A DNA stretch of 59,749 nt from Actinomycetota bacterium (lineage in GTDB: Bacteria; Actinomycetota; Acidimicrobiia; Acidimicrobiales; JAMCPL01). This document shows, in pieces, positions 16,120 through 26,059 of the stretch (its first letter is position 1; every line of letters starts with the position of its first letter). A model generated the notes under the pieces. That model ran no database searches and was not told the origin of the DNA. It saw only the letters and a list, made by a program, of their open reading frames with translations. Where the stretch lies: assembly GCA_023379675.1 (NCBI GenBank), contig JAMCPL010000018.1, positions 1 to 59,749 on the forward strand, in the 5' to 3' direction. The position numbers and the translations under genes were made by a program.

Positions 16120-16811
16120 CACCTAGACTCCACAGCCATGAGCGATTCACCATCGGCAAACCTGGCCAGTATCCAAAGTAGATCAGACAACCTGTTCAGA
16201 TACTTTCCAGCCTGCGTATCGCTACTCAAAACGGCAGCCACCACCCTGCGTTCCGCCTTCCGTACTGCGACCCGGGCATTATCCAGCAAGGCCCCTTGCA
16301 CACTCTCACCTGGAACAGCGAACCCTTTGGAAATCTGCAGGCGCTCGATCATTACGTCACTTGCTGTTTCCAGACCACTGACCATCGCTTCTGTCACGCA
16401 TGTCTTTTCAGGAACCAGCTGATCATGTCCCCTGTGGAATCCGGACACCTCCGCCATGAGAACCCACAGATCCCTCTCCACGTGCACCAGGAGCGCATCG
16501 AGATCCGCACCAACGGCATCCTCACTGGCAGTAGTGTTCCCGCCGGCAGCATTTGAACTATCGCGTGTCGACAGAGTGGACTTTCTGGCGACATCGCCAC
16601 CAGCAGCGATCCCGCTGATCGTAGTGTTCCTGCCGGCAGTCTTCAAGAATGCCCGAGCCAATCCAATAGCGGCTTGCGCTTCATCCACCGCCCCCACCGC
16701 CTCGATGATCACATCATCCTTACGTACCCTCCCCCCGAACAGCAAGCCCGTCGTACCGTCATCACCGGTCTTGGTCGTCACCTTTATACGGCCACCATGC
16801 TCATCGTCCAT
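16119..16811 (-). CDS. PduO-type ATP:cob(I)alamin adenosyltransferase
   Basis: From the ATG at 16811 this is a 230-residue PduO-family enzyme that transfers adenosyl from ATP to cob(I)alamin. Family signatures are KVTTKTGDDGTTGLLFGGRVRKDD near the N-terminus (ATP-binding) and the C-terminal ARVAVRKAERRVVA ... KYLNRLSDLLWILAR. A Ser/Gly/Thr-rich insertion of about 45 residues (57-104) lies between the first and second helices of the bundle. An in-frame TTG at 16853 would add 14 residues. It heads the overlapping minus-strand operon running to yraN and is divergent from metH, another cobalamin enzyme gene. Confidence 0.9.
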   Translation of the reverse strand: MDDEHGGRIKVTTKTGDDGTTGLLFGGRVRKDDVIIEAVGAVDEAQAAIGLARAFLKTAGRNTTISGIAAGGDVARKSTLSTRDSSNAAGGNTTASEDAVGADLDALLVHVERDLWVLMAEVSGFHRGHDQLVPEKTCVTEAMVSGLETASDVMIERLQISKGFAVPGESVQGALLDNARVAVRKAERRVVAAVLSSDTQAGKYLNRLSDLLWILARFADGESLMAVESR

Positions 16812-17013
16812 GAAGTCGATGTTAATCCAACTTGTCGCGCTAATCGACCCCAAAATAGCGAAAAATAGCTGGATTTCGGGGCGCTATGAATACGAAACAG
16901 CCGGCGGGCAAGCTGAGGTGTCAACAGGGGCAAGGTTGTAGTGACCAAATTATGGCCCTACAGGGGCGCTATCAGGGACGTTGCGGTCATCAGCGCGACA
17001 AGTTGCGTTAACC

Positions 17014-17019
17014 TATAAA
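17014..17019 (+). promoter_or_regulatory. Possible -10 box giving a leaderless metH transcript
   Basis: TATAAA at 17014-17019 lies five bases before the metH ATG at 17025, so initiation from it would start at the ATG itself. No good -35 is seen, and the only ribosome-site-like bases are the purines AAAGAGAG that directly precede the ATG. I looked for a cobalamin riboswitch in 16812-17024 and saw none. Confidence 0.3.
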
Positions 17020-17024
17020 GAGAG

Positions 17025-20000
17025 ATGACCCTGCAGCAAACAAAAACCCCAATTCAGTATTCCATACTCGTGTTCGACGCCCTGCCCATGCTCCAGAACG
17101 GTGCGGCTTACATGGATGCAGCCAGGAACGGCCTTGTAATTTTCGATGGCGCAACCGGTACCAGTCTCCAGGCAGCCGGATTGAATGCCTCGGACTTCGG
17201 CGGGCAGTCCCTGGAGGGATGCAACGAGACGCTCTCACTGTACCGTCCGGAAGCGGTTGCAAGTGTCCACCGGAGTTTCTTCGAAGCAGGTTCTGATGTT
17301 GTCGAGACCAACACATTCGGTGCAAACGAGATAGTGCTGTCAGAATATTCCATCGAGAACAGAGCCAGAGAGATCAACATCGCCTCAGCTCGTATAGCGG
17401 TAGAGGTCGCACAGGCCATGGCAAGCGACGATCGCCGCAGGTACGTGGCAGGAAGTATGGGACCCGGCACCAAATCACCCACGCTGGGCCAGGTACGCTA
17501 CAAGGTACTGCGAGACATCTACCAGTCTCAGGCCGAAGCGCTTATCGAAGGAGGTGTCGACCTCCTTCTGGTGGAAACAGTGTATGACATACTCCAGGCC
17601 AAGGCTGCGATCAACGGTGCCAAAAGGGCCATGGTCGCACTGGGAATCAGGGTCCCACTCCAGGTACAGGTCACCATAGAGACAACTGGTCGCATGCTTG
17701 CAGGTACAGAAATATCTGCAGCCCTCACCTCCCTGGAAGCCCTCAGGCCTGATGTCATCGGGATGAACTGCGCTACCGGGCCCGCCGAAATGGGTGAATC
17801 GCTACGCTACCTCTCTCGGAACTGTACTGTACCGATCGCCGTCCAGCCCAATGCCGGGCTGCCTAGTATCAAAGACGGTCACATGCACTACGACCTCACT
17901 CCTGAGCAACTCAGCCGGTATCACGCGCGTTTCATCCAAGAACTGGGAGTGTCTATCGTGGGAGGCTGCTGCGGCACCACCCCTGACCATATACGAGCCG
18001 TCGTGAAAACCTGCAGGACCATGCAACCCGCTCGCAGGCAGGTGGTGACCGAGGCAGGAGTGGCTTCGCTCTACTCCCATGTGCCCTTTCACCAAGACGT
18101 CTCGTACTTGAGCGTCGGTGAACGCACCAACGCCAACGGATCCAAAAAGTTTCGTGATGCCATGATTGCGGGAGCATGGGATACCGTTACCTCCATGGCC
18201 AGGGAACAGATCACAAACGGTGCACATGTGCTGGATGTCTGCGTGGACTACACGGGCAGGGACGGCAGTCTGGACATGGAAGAGGTAATCAGCAGGTTTG
18301 CAACCCAGTCGACTGTCCCGATCATGGTCGATACCACAGAAGGCGACGTAGCCGAGACGGCACTCCAGTGGCTTGGCGGCAAGGCCATACTTAACTCGGT
18401 CAACCTGGAAGACGGCGATGGACCTGGCACCCGCTTTGACCGGTTCCTCACCCTTGCACGTGAATACGGCAGCGCAGTCGTAGCCACCTGCATAGATTCC
18501 AGAGGGCAGGCAAGAAATGCTGCCTGGAAACTTCAAGCCGCCACTGACATAGCGACCACCGCCAGAGATCGTTACGGGATACACCTGTCCGACATCCTAG
18601 TGGATCCACTGACCATGCCGGTAAGCACCGGCATGGAGGAGTCCCGCCGGGACGGCCTGGAAACCGTAGAGGCCATACGGCTGATAAAGGAAGAACTGCC
18701 TGAAGTATCCACGATAATAGGGCTCTCGAACATCTCATTTGGCCTGAACCCTGCGTGCCGCCAAGTGCTCAATTCCGTCTTCCTCGAAGAGTGCATCCAG
18801 GCAGGTCTGGACAGCGCAATAGTACATGCCGGTAACATACTCCCGCTATCCAGGATCGACGACCGAGCCAGGGAATTATGCCTGGATCTCATATATGACC
18901 GCAGGCACGCTGGCTACGACCCTCTGGCTGAACTCATCCAGCTGTTCGAGGGCACCACCTCAGGGGCAAGCCAGAAAGAGGACAGGTCCGGATGGCCGGT
19001 AGGTGAACGCCTGAAACTGCGGATCGTAGAAGGAGATAAGGAGGGGCTGGAAGAGGAATTGGAGGAAGCGGTCAGCAAGGGAATCGCTCCGCTTGCCATT
19101 ATCAACGACCACCTCCTCTCAGGGATGAAGGAAGTGGGAGATCTCTTCGGAAAAGGTGAGATGCAGCTTCCATTCGTCCTGCAATCGGCAGAAACCATGA
19201 AACTGGCAGTGAGCCACCTCGAGCCGAGATTGCCCAAGGCAGACCAATCAGGCAAGGGAAAGATAGTTCTCGCCACCGTAAAAGGAGACGTCCACGACAT
19301 AGGGAAGAATCTTGTCGACATCATTCTCTCCAACAATGGTTACGAGGTGATCAATCTTGGAACCAAGGTGTCCATATCCGAGATGGTGGATGCCTACTTG
19401 CAGCATAATGCCGATGCCATAGGAATGAGCGGGTTACTGGTCAAATCTACACTCATCATGCGAGATAATCTGGAAGAGTTGAACCAGCGTTCGCTCCATC
19501 ATATACCGGTCATTCTCGGCGGCGCAGCTCTTACGCGGACCTATGTGGAGGCAGATCTGCGAAAGACATACCAGGGGAGGGTCTTCTACGGGAAGGACGC
19601 TTTCGAGGGTCTGCGGGTCATGGATGCACTGTCGGAGTTACACAGGCGCGCTGCAGCCGGGAATGATGACGGTGATACCGACTTCGGCAGGAAAGTATCC
19701 ACCCGCAGGACAGCAAGGGGAAAGAATGCCCGAACGGGCGATCCCGTAGCCGGTGGCGAGGAAACCAGTGACCACGTAGCTGGCAACCACCCAGGAAGTC
19801 GGCCGGACGAACAGAGCAGCAATGATACTGTGCGCATAATAGCGGTGGAACGCTCTCCCGAGGTAGTAACTGACAACACCGTCTTCGAGCCGCCGTTTAT
19901 CGGTTCCAGGATAGCCACCGGTATCCCGCTCGACAACTTCATCCCCTACCTGAACAAGACATCGTTGTATCGCAACCAGTGGGGCTTTCGACCGGAAAAA

Positions 20001-20666
20001 GGTGAGGATGACCAGCAGTTCAAGCAGAGGGTGGATGCCGTCCTGCGCGAGGAATTGCAGAAACTCCGTGCCAAGGACATACTGATGCCACAGGTGGCTT
20101 GGGGATATTTCCCAGCCAACTCGGACGGTGACAACCTGCTCATCTACGATGGCAGGGATCGCCAGCGTGAACTGGTACGCTTCAGCTTCCCCCGACAGCA
20201 GAAGCCACCCTACCTTTGCATAGCCGACTTCTTCCGGTCGGTGGATTCGAGAGAAATGGACTATGCCGCATTCCAGCTGGTGACTATGGGATCCCTGGTT
20301 TCCGAGGAAACCGCTGCCCTGTTTGCCGAAAACCGCTACAACGACTACGTCAGGCTCCACGGCCTAGGCGTGGAACTGGCTGAAGCTCTGGCCGAATTGT
20401 GGCACAAGCGAATCAGAGAAGAATGGGGGTTCGCTGAGGAAGATGGGCCCAGCCTGGCAGGTCTCTTCAGGCAACAATATCGTGGAGGTAGGTACTCGTG
20501 GGGATACCCCGCCTGTCCCGCGCTGGAGGACAACGCCAAAGCACTTGCACTACTCGACAGTGAAAAGATTGGCGTGAGCATGAGCGAGTCAGACCAGCTC
20601 CACCCCGAGCAGACCACCGTGGCAATAGTATGCCACCATCCCCGTGCAAAATACTTCATTGCCTGA
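17025..20666 (+). CDS. metH: Cobalamin-dependent methionine synthase
   Basis: A 1213-residue MetH with the full module order. The homocysteine domain (about 35-340) starts LVIFDGATGTSLQ and has its zinc cysteines in MNCATGP and GGCCGTTPDH. The methyltetrahydrofolate domain (about 360-640) includes SVGERTNANGSKKF. The cap and cobalamin domains (about 670-870) carry the axial-ligand signature DVHDIGKNLVDI. The reactivation domain follows (about 950-1213) with RYSWGYPACPALEDN for AdoMet. It makes methionine from homocysteine. The linker between cobalamin and reactivation domains (about 877-940) is an unusually long Asp/Gly/Arg-rich stretch. ATGs at 17088 and 17112 are alternative starts. It is monocistronic, divergent from the adenosyltransferase gene. 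Confidence 0.97.
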   Translation: MTLQQTKTPIQYSILVFDALPMLQNGAAYMDAARNGLVIFDGATGTSLQAAGLNASDFGGQSLEGCNETLSLYRPEAVASVHRSFFEAGSDVVETNTFGANEIVLSEYSIENRAREINIASARIAVEVAQAMASDDRRRYVAGSMGPGTKSPTLGQVRYKVLRDIYQSQAEALIEGGVDLLLVETVYDILQAKAAINGAKRAMVALGIRVPLQVQVTIETTGRMLAGTEISAALTSLEALRPDVIGMNCATGPAEMGESLRYLSRNCTVPIAVQPNAGLPSIKDGHMHYDLTPEQLSRYHARFIQELGVSIVGGCCGTTPDHIRAVVKTCRTMQPARRQVVTEAGVASLYSHVPFHQDVSYLSVGERTNANGSKKFRDAMIAGAWDTVTSMAREQITNGAHVLDVCVDYTGRDGSLDMEEVISRFATQSTVPIMVDTTEGDVAETALQWLGGKAILNSVNLEDGDGPGTRFDRFLTLAREYGSAVVATCIDSRGQARNAAWKLQAATDIATTARDRYGIHLSDILVDPLTMPVSTGMEESRRDGLETVEAIRLIKEELPEVSTIIGLSNISFGLNPACRQVLNSVFLEECIQAGLDSAIVHAGNILPLSRIDDRARELCLDLIYDRRHAGYDPLAELIQLFEGTTSGASQKEDRSGWPVGERLKLRIVEGDKEGLEEELEEAVSKGIAPLAIINDHLLSGMKEVGDLFGKGEMQLPFVLQSAETMKLAVSHLEPRLPKADQSGKGKIVLATVKGDVHDIGKNLVDIILSNNGYEVINLGTKVSISEMVDAYLQHNADAIGMSGLLVKSTLIMRDNLEELNQRSLHHIPVILGGAALTRTYVEADLRKTYQGRVFYGKDAFEGLRVMDALSELHRRAAAGNDDGDTDFGRKVSTRRTARGKNARTGDPVAGGEETSDHVAGNHPGSRPDEQSSNDTVRIIAVERSPEVVTDNTVFEPPFIGSRIATGIPLDNFIPYLNKTSLYRNQWGFRPEKGEDDQQFKQRVDAVLREELQKLRAKDILMPQVAWGYFPANSDGDNLLIYDGRDRQRELVRFSFPRQQKPPYLCIADFFRSVDSREMDYAAFQLVTMGSLVSEETAALFAENRYNDYVRLHGLGVELAEALAELWHKRIREEWGFAEEDGPSLAGLFRQQYRGGRYSWGYPACPALEDNAKALALLDSEKIGVSMSESDQLHPEQTTVAIVCHHPRAKYFIA

Positions 20667-20965
20667 ACATCGCAGGCGCGTCAATTGACTGGAATCAGCC
20701 GCATGATCCAGATGACGGCATCGCCAAGCCATATGGCTGGACCGTAGCCCTACCGTAACCCACGACCGACTCAGGCACGATCAGGTTTCCGCAGGATAGC
20801 GACCGCGATCCATCATCACGTACATAAAATCAATCTCGACAATGGGACTCGCGACAGAAGAACCTGCGATACTGAACTGATTACCTGCTTCACGCGCCTA
20901 CCGCCGATTTGCGCTATAATATGTAATGCCACAAGTTAAGTACCTTGTGCATTGTATTATGATCC
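20667..20965. other. Intergenic region after metH, no gene seen
   Basis: About 300 bases between metH and the tmRNA promoter hold no convincing ORF. An isolated TATAAT occurs at 20915-20920 without a recognisable -35. No terminator with a U tract is visible after metH. Confidence 0.5.
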
Positions 20966-20993
20966 TTGACAGTGCGTAATTACGACCTATTCT
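20966..20993 (+). promoter_or_regulatory. Probable tmRNA promoter
   Basis: A perfect TTGACA at 20966-20971 is followed by 16 bases and TATTCT at 20988-20993. Transcription would start near 21000, about 32 bases before the mature tmRNA 5' end, leaving a short leader for RNase P to remove. Confidence 0.6.
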
Positions 20994-21031
20994 CCGATTG
21001 GAGTACTTTCTATCTACATTCACACCATCTT

Positions 21032-21380
21032 GGGGGTGACAGGCCTCGACTTTGGAGATCAGGCAGAGGAAGCGAGCCGTGGTCCCCGGAACCACGTTAA
21101 AGAGTCGGGATATACAATACAAACGCCAACTCAGAAATGGCATTGGCTGCTTAAACAAGCAACCCGTCCCTGGTGATCCGAGCCCTTAGGACCATCAACG
21201 GGCGTCATCAAATAGGGATAGCGTGCAGTTCCACCGGTGTGCTGCACGTGAAACTCATCCGGTTGGGTATCCAGGAACAGGCCGACATGGACCTGCGATG
21301 CCGAGAACCACATGTTGGCTGCGCTCGGAGAATCTCTGGTTGAGAACTGAAGGACGCGGGTTCGATTCCCGCCACCTCCA
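21032..21380 (+). ncRNA. ssrA: Transfer-messenger RNA (ssrA)
   Basis: The 5' part GGGGGTGACAGGCCTCGAC and the 3' T-arm GCGGGTTCGATTCCCGCCACC are the tRNA-like ends of one-piece tmRNA. The first seven bases pair with CACCTCC at 21373-21379, and A21380 is the discriminator. CCA is not encoded (CTC follows), so it must be added by tRNA nucleotidyltransferase. The tag frame reads GCC at 21125 to TAA at 21152-21154 and gives ANSEMALAA, ending in the usual ALAA degron. This rescues stalled ribosomes with SmpB. It is convergent with the downstream oxidoreductase gene, with only five bases between them. Confidence 0.95.
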
Positions 21381-21385
21381 CTCAT

Positions 21386-24300
21386 TTACCGAAGTGCTTC
21401 AGGAAATCCCTGCACATCATCTTCGGCTGGTCGGCTCACACATCCATCCCTCATCTTCCCCAATAGCTCCTCCGCTCTCTCCCGAGCAGTAACCAGGCTG
21501 GCCAGCTTCAGCTCTTCATACCCTCGAATGGCATCCGGCAGGGCCGCTATCTCCGCCACAATTTGTGCGACAGCAGGATGCAGTCCATTGAGGGCCCGAT
21601 CCATAACCTCTTCGTACCAGTCAATTGCCGCACGCTCCTGACGCCGCACCTCCGTCTTTGAAAAAGGATCTAGTTTAGTGCCCCGTAATGCCCGGGCTAC
21701 CCGCAGGACCCGGAACACAGGGCGGAACCATGGACCCAACCGGATCTTGCGACGCACCCCGATAGCCCGCAGGGACGGAGGATGGAGATGGTAGGTGACG
21801 CACACGGGTGCCTCGAATGTACCATGGACTTGGCGATCAAAGGATGGCAGCAGGTAGAGCCGCGCGACCTCGTATTCGTCCTTGTAAGCCATGACCTTGT
21901 AGAGGTAAAGTCCCACGGTCCTCGTGACCCGCCACTCCCCTGGGCAGCGCTCCTGCTCGCGAGCCGCCGCTCTAGCCACCCCGTTCAGATATCGTTCGGC
22001 CCAGTGCATGTCCTGGTACGAGACAAGATCACCCGCCCGATCAAACACCATGCTTCGTAGCTCGCTGGGAAGCGGTGCCAGGGACTCCCGGGCCTCCATT
22101 GCCTGCCGCAGCCTGTGCTCGCGCGTACGTCCCAACGACACCAGCGGCTCCCGCGTACCAGGATCTCTTCTGACTGTAGCGTCCCTGGTGCCGCACTCAC
22201 CGGCGCCGGACGATCTCTCATTACCGGCTCGCTCGGGCGCTCCAAGCCCGAGAAGGATCCGGACCGCATCTGCATCCACCACCCAGGCCCTTCCCCACTG
22301 CCACGCCAGCAGATTCTCACGCACCGCTACACCGTTGACCTCAATGGCGCGCTCGATCGAGGTAGATGACATCGGGAGTAGCCCGGCCTGGTAGGCAGTG
22401 CCAACAGCCACAAGATTGGCCATCAGGTAATCCCCGAAGAGAGTCTCTGCGATCTGACGCGCCGGTACCGTGAGGTAGCGATCAGCACTCACCGTGGAAC
22501 GTACAGCCGATAGCATGGCATCCTCCTCCAGGCTGATGCGACGATTTCGCACGATCTCCCCAGTTGCCATCGCGTCGGTGTTGACCACCGCTACGGTCAG
22601 GCCCGCACTACAACGAGCCAGGTTGGCGGAGGTGGAAGCAGCCACGAGATCGAGTGCGAGGTACACGCGGGCTTCCCCACAACCTACCTTGGCAGTCGAG
22701 GGTGCCTGCTCGTTCTCGGAGACAACAAGGCTGGACAGCACAGGTCCCCACTTCTGTGCCGCTCCAGTCTGGTCGTAGGTCGCGACGTTCAACCCGTCGA
22801 GCCATGCGGCCGTGGCGAGTATCGCGTTAGCCGTTATAACGCCGGTGCCTCCGAGCCCAGGTAGGTAGAGCGCGTACCCCCGTCCTGCAGCCGGACGCTC
22901 CGGCTCGTCGAACAGATCCCGGGGGACCTCGGGTGGTACGGACTTACGATACCCGCTACCCGGGGCGGTCTCAACCGTCACAAAAGACGGGCAGTTCCCG
23001 CGCAGGCAGGACTCATCTTCGTTGCACGAAGATGGGTGAACCTGGATCTTGGGCCCCAAGGGAGTATCGACATCCATGAGGGACATACAGTTGGAGACAC
23101 GCCCGCAGTCTCCGCAGGCCTCGCACAGCCGTGCGTTCACCAGCACATGACGGGTCGGCGCCGGCAACTGGCCACGACGTTGCCGGCGCCGGCGCTCGTT
23201 TGCACACGACTCGTCATAGAGAAGCACCGTCACGCCGTTGATCTCGGCAAGCTCGGCTTGAACTGCCTGGATACCATCGGGCGTGTGCAGCCTCACTGTG
23301 GGACCAAAACCAGCCCGGCGGTACCCCGCCGGTTTCTTGGTCACCAAGGCGATACGCTCCACGCCTTCGATCTCGAGTAAGTGCACCAGTTCCACCACTG
23401 ATAGCTGTCCCACTGGTACCTGCGCTCCGGTGTTCGCAACGACACCGTTGTATAGGATTTTGAAAGTGATCGAGACGCCCGCCGCCATACAAGACCGGAT
23501 GTTCTCGTAGCTCGAGTGGAATATAGAGCCGTCACCAACATTTTGGAAGATGTGACGCTGTTCGGTGAAGGGTGCAAGACCTATCCATGGCAGGCCCTCG
23601 CCACCATATTGCGTCATCGCCTCCACATGGCGTTCAGGCTGCTCAATAATTGACGCGAAACTGTGACATCCAGGGCTTCCCCAGGCAATCGCACCGTCAG
23701 GGAGCAGGGTAGAGGTGTTGTGCGGACACCCTGAACAGTAGTTCGGGGTACGGTGCCGCAAGACCAGCTCCGCAGGCCTCGCACACTGTTTGATCATGGC
23801 AAGGCGCTCGGCAACCTGGGACTCGAGGCGCGTCCCATTGAATAGCATGCCACCAATGCGCCCAAGGATAAGATCTGCGTCAAAGCCGCCCTCGACAGGG
23901 AAGAGTTCGGCACCATCGGCAGTTCGTTTGCCGATCACCTGGATCGTGCTCCCGGCTTCGTGCAACGCTGCACGCACGTTGGTCTCGAGGAGATCGCGCT
24001 TCTCCTCGATCACGACGACCTGGTCCACATCACAGGCAAAGGTGGACAGTAGTACCCGATCAAAGGGATAGGGCATGCCGTAGACAAGAACCGCAATACC
24101 GAGTTCGGAGAGATCCTCGAGGTCCGCTCCTACGCTGGACAGCGATGCCTGTATGTCGCCGAAGCTCTTGCCCACCGTGACGATCCCAACCCTGGCGTGC
24201 CCCTGCGCCCCAACTCGGTAATTGAGCCCGTTCGCGCGAGCATAGGCGATCGCTGCTGCATGACGCTCCACATACAGGTAGCGCTCTTGCCCCAACGTCG

Positions 24301-25072
24301 TACCTGGGAAAAACGTGAAATCTGCGTATTTTGCGAAAGGCTTCCCCTCCACTTGAATCTCTGGAAGCACTATGGATGGAGACACCGGGTCCACGCAGAA
24401 GGTGGCGCCCGCATCGCACAGGGCAGTCGGCAGCTTGAGAGAGACCCAGCAGCCGCTGGCCCGCGATAAGGCGACCGCATGGAGTCCAAATTCGTAGATC
24501 TCCCGGACCGATGCAGGCGCCATGATCGGGATCCCGGCAGCGATGAACGCCTGATCCTCTTGGAACGGCATGGTTGAGCTGGATGCCTCATGATCCTCGC
24601 CAGAAAGGATCACGACAGCGCCGTGACGGCTCGTCCCTGCGAAATTGCCGTGTTTGAACGCGTCACCACTGCGATCTGCTCCCGGACCCTTGCCGTACCA
24701 GAAGCCCACTACACCGTCGTAATGCTCGTGCGGGAAGTTGTCGAGCATCTGGCTGCCCATCAGCGCTGTGGCCGCTCGTTCCTCGCTCGATGCCGGCATA
24801 TGCACTATGCCATATGCGCTGAGCAGCGATGACCAACGCTCAAGTTGGAGATCGTAGCCTGCCAACGGGGAACCGGGGTAGCCAGTGATGAAGATCCCAC
24901 TCCTCAAGCCTGCCGCGCGATCACGCCTGTGCTGTTCGAGGGGAAGACGGACAAGCGCATGGAGTCCGCTGAAGTAGTAGATGCCGCGATCGGCGACAAA
25001 GCGTTCTTGGAGGTCGAAGTCTCTCGAGGGCATTCCGGTAGTCATGGCCCTTTCCAAACCACGCGCGTGCAC
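21386..25072 (-). CDS. Fused indolepyruvate ferredoxin oxidoreductase family protein
   Basis: A 1228-residue fusion of alpha- and beta-type subunits of the 2-oxoacid:ferredoxin oxidoreductase superfamily. The N-terminal pyrimidine-binding domain has FITGYPGSPLAGYD. The TPP region carries YCSGCPHNTSTLLPDG and later NVGDGSIFHSS. The cysteine-rich stretch CEACGDCGRVSNC ... CNEDESCLRGNCPSF (about residues 645-695) suggests iron-sulfur ligands. The gamma-type domain begins YLPGLGGTGVITANAILATAAW. The family oxidises aryl-pyruvates or related 2-oxoacids to acyl-CoA with reduced ferredoxin. An ATG at 25045 (MTTGMPSRDFDL) is an equally good start. The gene is isolated and ends beside tmRNA. Confidence 0.93.
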   Translation of the reverse strand: MHARGLERAMTTGMPSRDFDLQERFVADRGIYYFSGLHALVRLPLEQHRRDRAAGLRSGIFITGYPGSPLAGYDLQLERWSSLLSAYGIVHMPASSEERAATALMGSQMLDNFPHEHYDGVVGFWYGKGPGADRSGDAFKHGNFAGTSRHGAVVILSGEDHEASSSTMPFQEDQAFIAAGIPIMAPASVREIYEFGLHAVALSRASGCWVSLKLPTALCDAGATFCVDPVSPSIVLPEIQVEGKPFAKYADFTFFPGTTLGQERYLYVERHAAAIAYARANGLNYRVGAQGHARVGIVTVGKSFGDIQASLSSVGADLEDLSELGIAVLVYGMPYPFDRVLLSTFACDVDQVVVIEEKRDLLETNVRAALHEAGSTIQVIGKRTADGAELFPVEGGFDADLILGRIGGMLFNGTRLESQVAERLAMIKQCARPAELVLRHRTPNYCSGCPHNTSTLLPDGAIAWGSPGCHSFASIIEQPERHVEAMTQYGGEGLPWIGLAPFTEQRHIFQNVGDGSIFHSSYENIRSCMAAGVSITFKILYNGVVANTGAQVPVGQLSVVELVHLLEIEGVERIALVTKKPAGYRRAGFGPTVRLHTPDGIQAVQAELAEINGVTVLLYDESCANERRRRQRRGQLPAPTRHVLVNARLCEACGDCGRVSNCMSLMDVDTPLGPKIQVHPSSCNEDESCLRGNCPSFVTVETAPGSGYRKSVPPEVPRDLFDEPERPAAGRGYALYLPGLGGTGVITANAILATAAWLDGLNVATYDQTGAAQKWGPVLSSLVVSENEQAPSTAKVGCGEARVYLALDLVAASTSANLARCSAGLTVAVVNTDAMATGEIVRNRRISLEEDAMLSAVRSTVSADRYLTVPARQIAETLFGDYLMANLVAVGTAYQAGLLPMSSTSIERAIEVNGVAVRENLLAWQWGRAWVVDADAVRILLGLGAPERAGNERSSGAGECGTRDATVRRDPGTREPLVSLGRTREHRLRQAMEARESLAPLPSELRSMVFDRAGDLVSYQDMHWAERYLNGVARAAAREQERCPGEWRVTRTVGLYLYKVMAYKDEYEVARLYLLPSFDRQVHGTFEAPVCVTYHLHPPSLRAIGVRRKIRLGPWFRPVFRVLRVARALRGTKLDPFSKTEVRRQERAAIDWYEEVMDRALNGLHPAVAQIVAEIAALPDAIRGYEELKLASLVTARERAEELLGKMRDGCVSRPAEDDVQGFPEALR

Positions 25073-25167
25073 GTTCCTGCCCTGCTCCAGATTATGTATG
25101 AGCGTGTGGATAGAGTGGCATACAACTTGCCCTCAAGTATACAGCGTCGCTTTGGTAACTGTTATGC

Positions 25168-26022
25168 TCAGTTCGCGGGTCCAAAGGCTCTGATGACCGA
25201 GTCCGCCACTCTCTTTGGATCCTGCACGGGGCCGAAGTGGCCAAGACCTTCAAACACTTCCACTCTGGAGTCTGGCAATCTCGCCTCGAACATGCGTTGC
25301 ACCTCCACCCCAAGATAATTATCCTGCGATCCGCAGGCCAACACCACCGGACAAGCCACTTTCGGTAGATTCTTGAATGCATCGTGAGCCAAGCCATGAG
25401 CGTATATGGCTGATTCGTGCTCACGCTTGCACTTCAGCACAATACCGCTTGAAGATGATTCCCTGAAACCGTTCTCTACATACAGTCGCAGGCACTCCTC
25501 TGTGAATAAGCTGAACGGCTCCTTGGAGGCTGCAGCCCGGTAGGCTTCGTCATAAGATTTGAAGCTGCTGCGTCTCCTCAGCGTCCTCCGAGCCAGATGG
25601 TTGCCCTCCAATCCAGGCGGCATGGGCTCCTCTGAAGGAAACATCACTGGCTCGTAACAGTATAAGGCACCGAACGTGCCACCACGATGTTCCTCCGCAA
25701 GCAGTAGCGAAGCGCCGCCCGCAGAGTGGCCAAACCCCAACGGACGCTTCAGGCCAAGCGTATCGACCACCTCCAGGATATCCTGAGCAAAACCATGCCA
25801 TCCGAAGTCGCCATCGGAGGGTGCTGTCGACTCGCCATGGGCTCGTTCATCTATCAGGACACATGAGAAATAGCCGGACAGATGCGCAGCCAGCGGCTGG
25901 AGTACGGCACCACACAGGCCCGCAGCATGGACAAGCACCAGCGGCGGTCCGGTGCCACCAGCATCATACACTGCTATCACCGGTCCGGAAGTGGTTTGAA
26001 TACGGGCAGTCGGCTCGAGCAT
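25168..26022 (-). CDS. Alpha/beta hydrolase
   Basis: A 284-residue hydrolase with a complete catalytic set: nucleophile Ser in GFGHSAGGASLLL, the acid region LACGSQDNYLG and the His in FEGLGHFGPVQDP. The oxyanion strand LVLVHAAGLCG and the segment VLIDERAHGES are typical of small-molecule esterases and lipases. No signal peptide is visible, so it is cytoplasmic. The second ATG (26022) is taken because the first immediately precedes it. It is divergent from the Nudix gene with a 37-base gap. Substrate unknown. Confidence 0.9.
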   Translation of the reverse strand: MLEPTARIQTTSGPVIAVYDAGGTGPPLVLVHAAGLCGAVLQPLAAHLSGYFSCVLIDERAHGESTAPSDGDFGWHGFAQDILEVVDTLGLKRPLGFGHSAGGASLLLAEEHRGGTFGALYCYEPVMFPSEEPMPPGLEGNHLARRTLRRRSSFKSYDEAYRAAASKEPFSLFTEECLRLYVENGFRESSSSGIVLKCKREHESAIYAHGLAHDAFKNLPKVACPVVLACGSQDNYLGVEVQRMFEARLPDSRVEVFEGLGHFGPVQDPKRVADSVIRAFGPAN

Positions 26023-26059
26023 CACACCACAGCTTACAGGACTGGCCGTATTCTGGAAA

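Noticed and set aside
16812-17024. Possible cobalamin riboswitch before metH and pduO
   Set aside because: No B12-box-like GCCACTG element or supporting pairing was found in either orientation.
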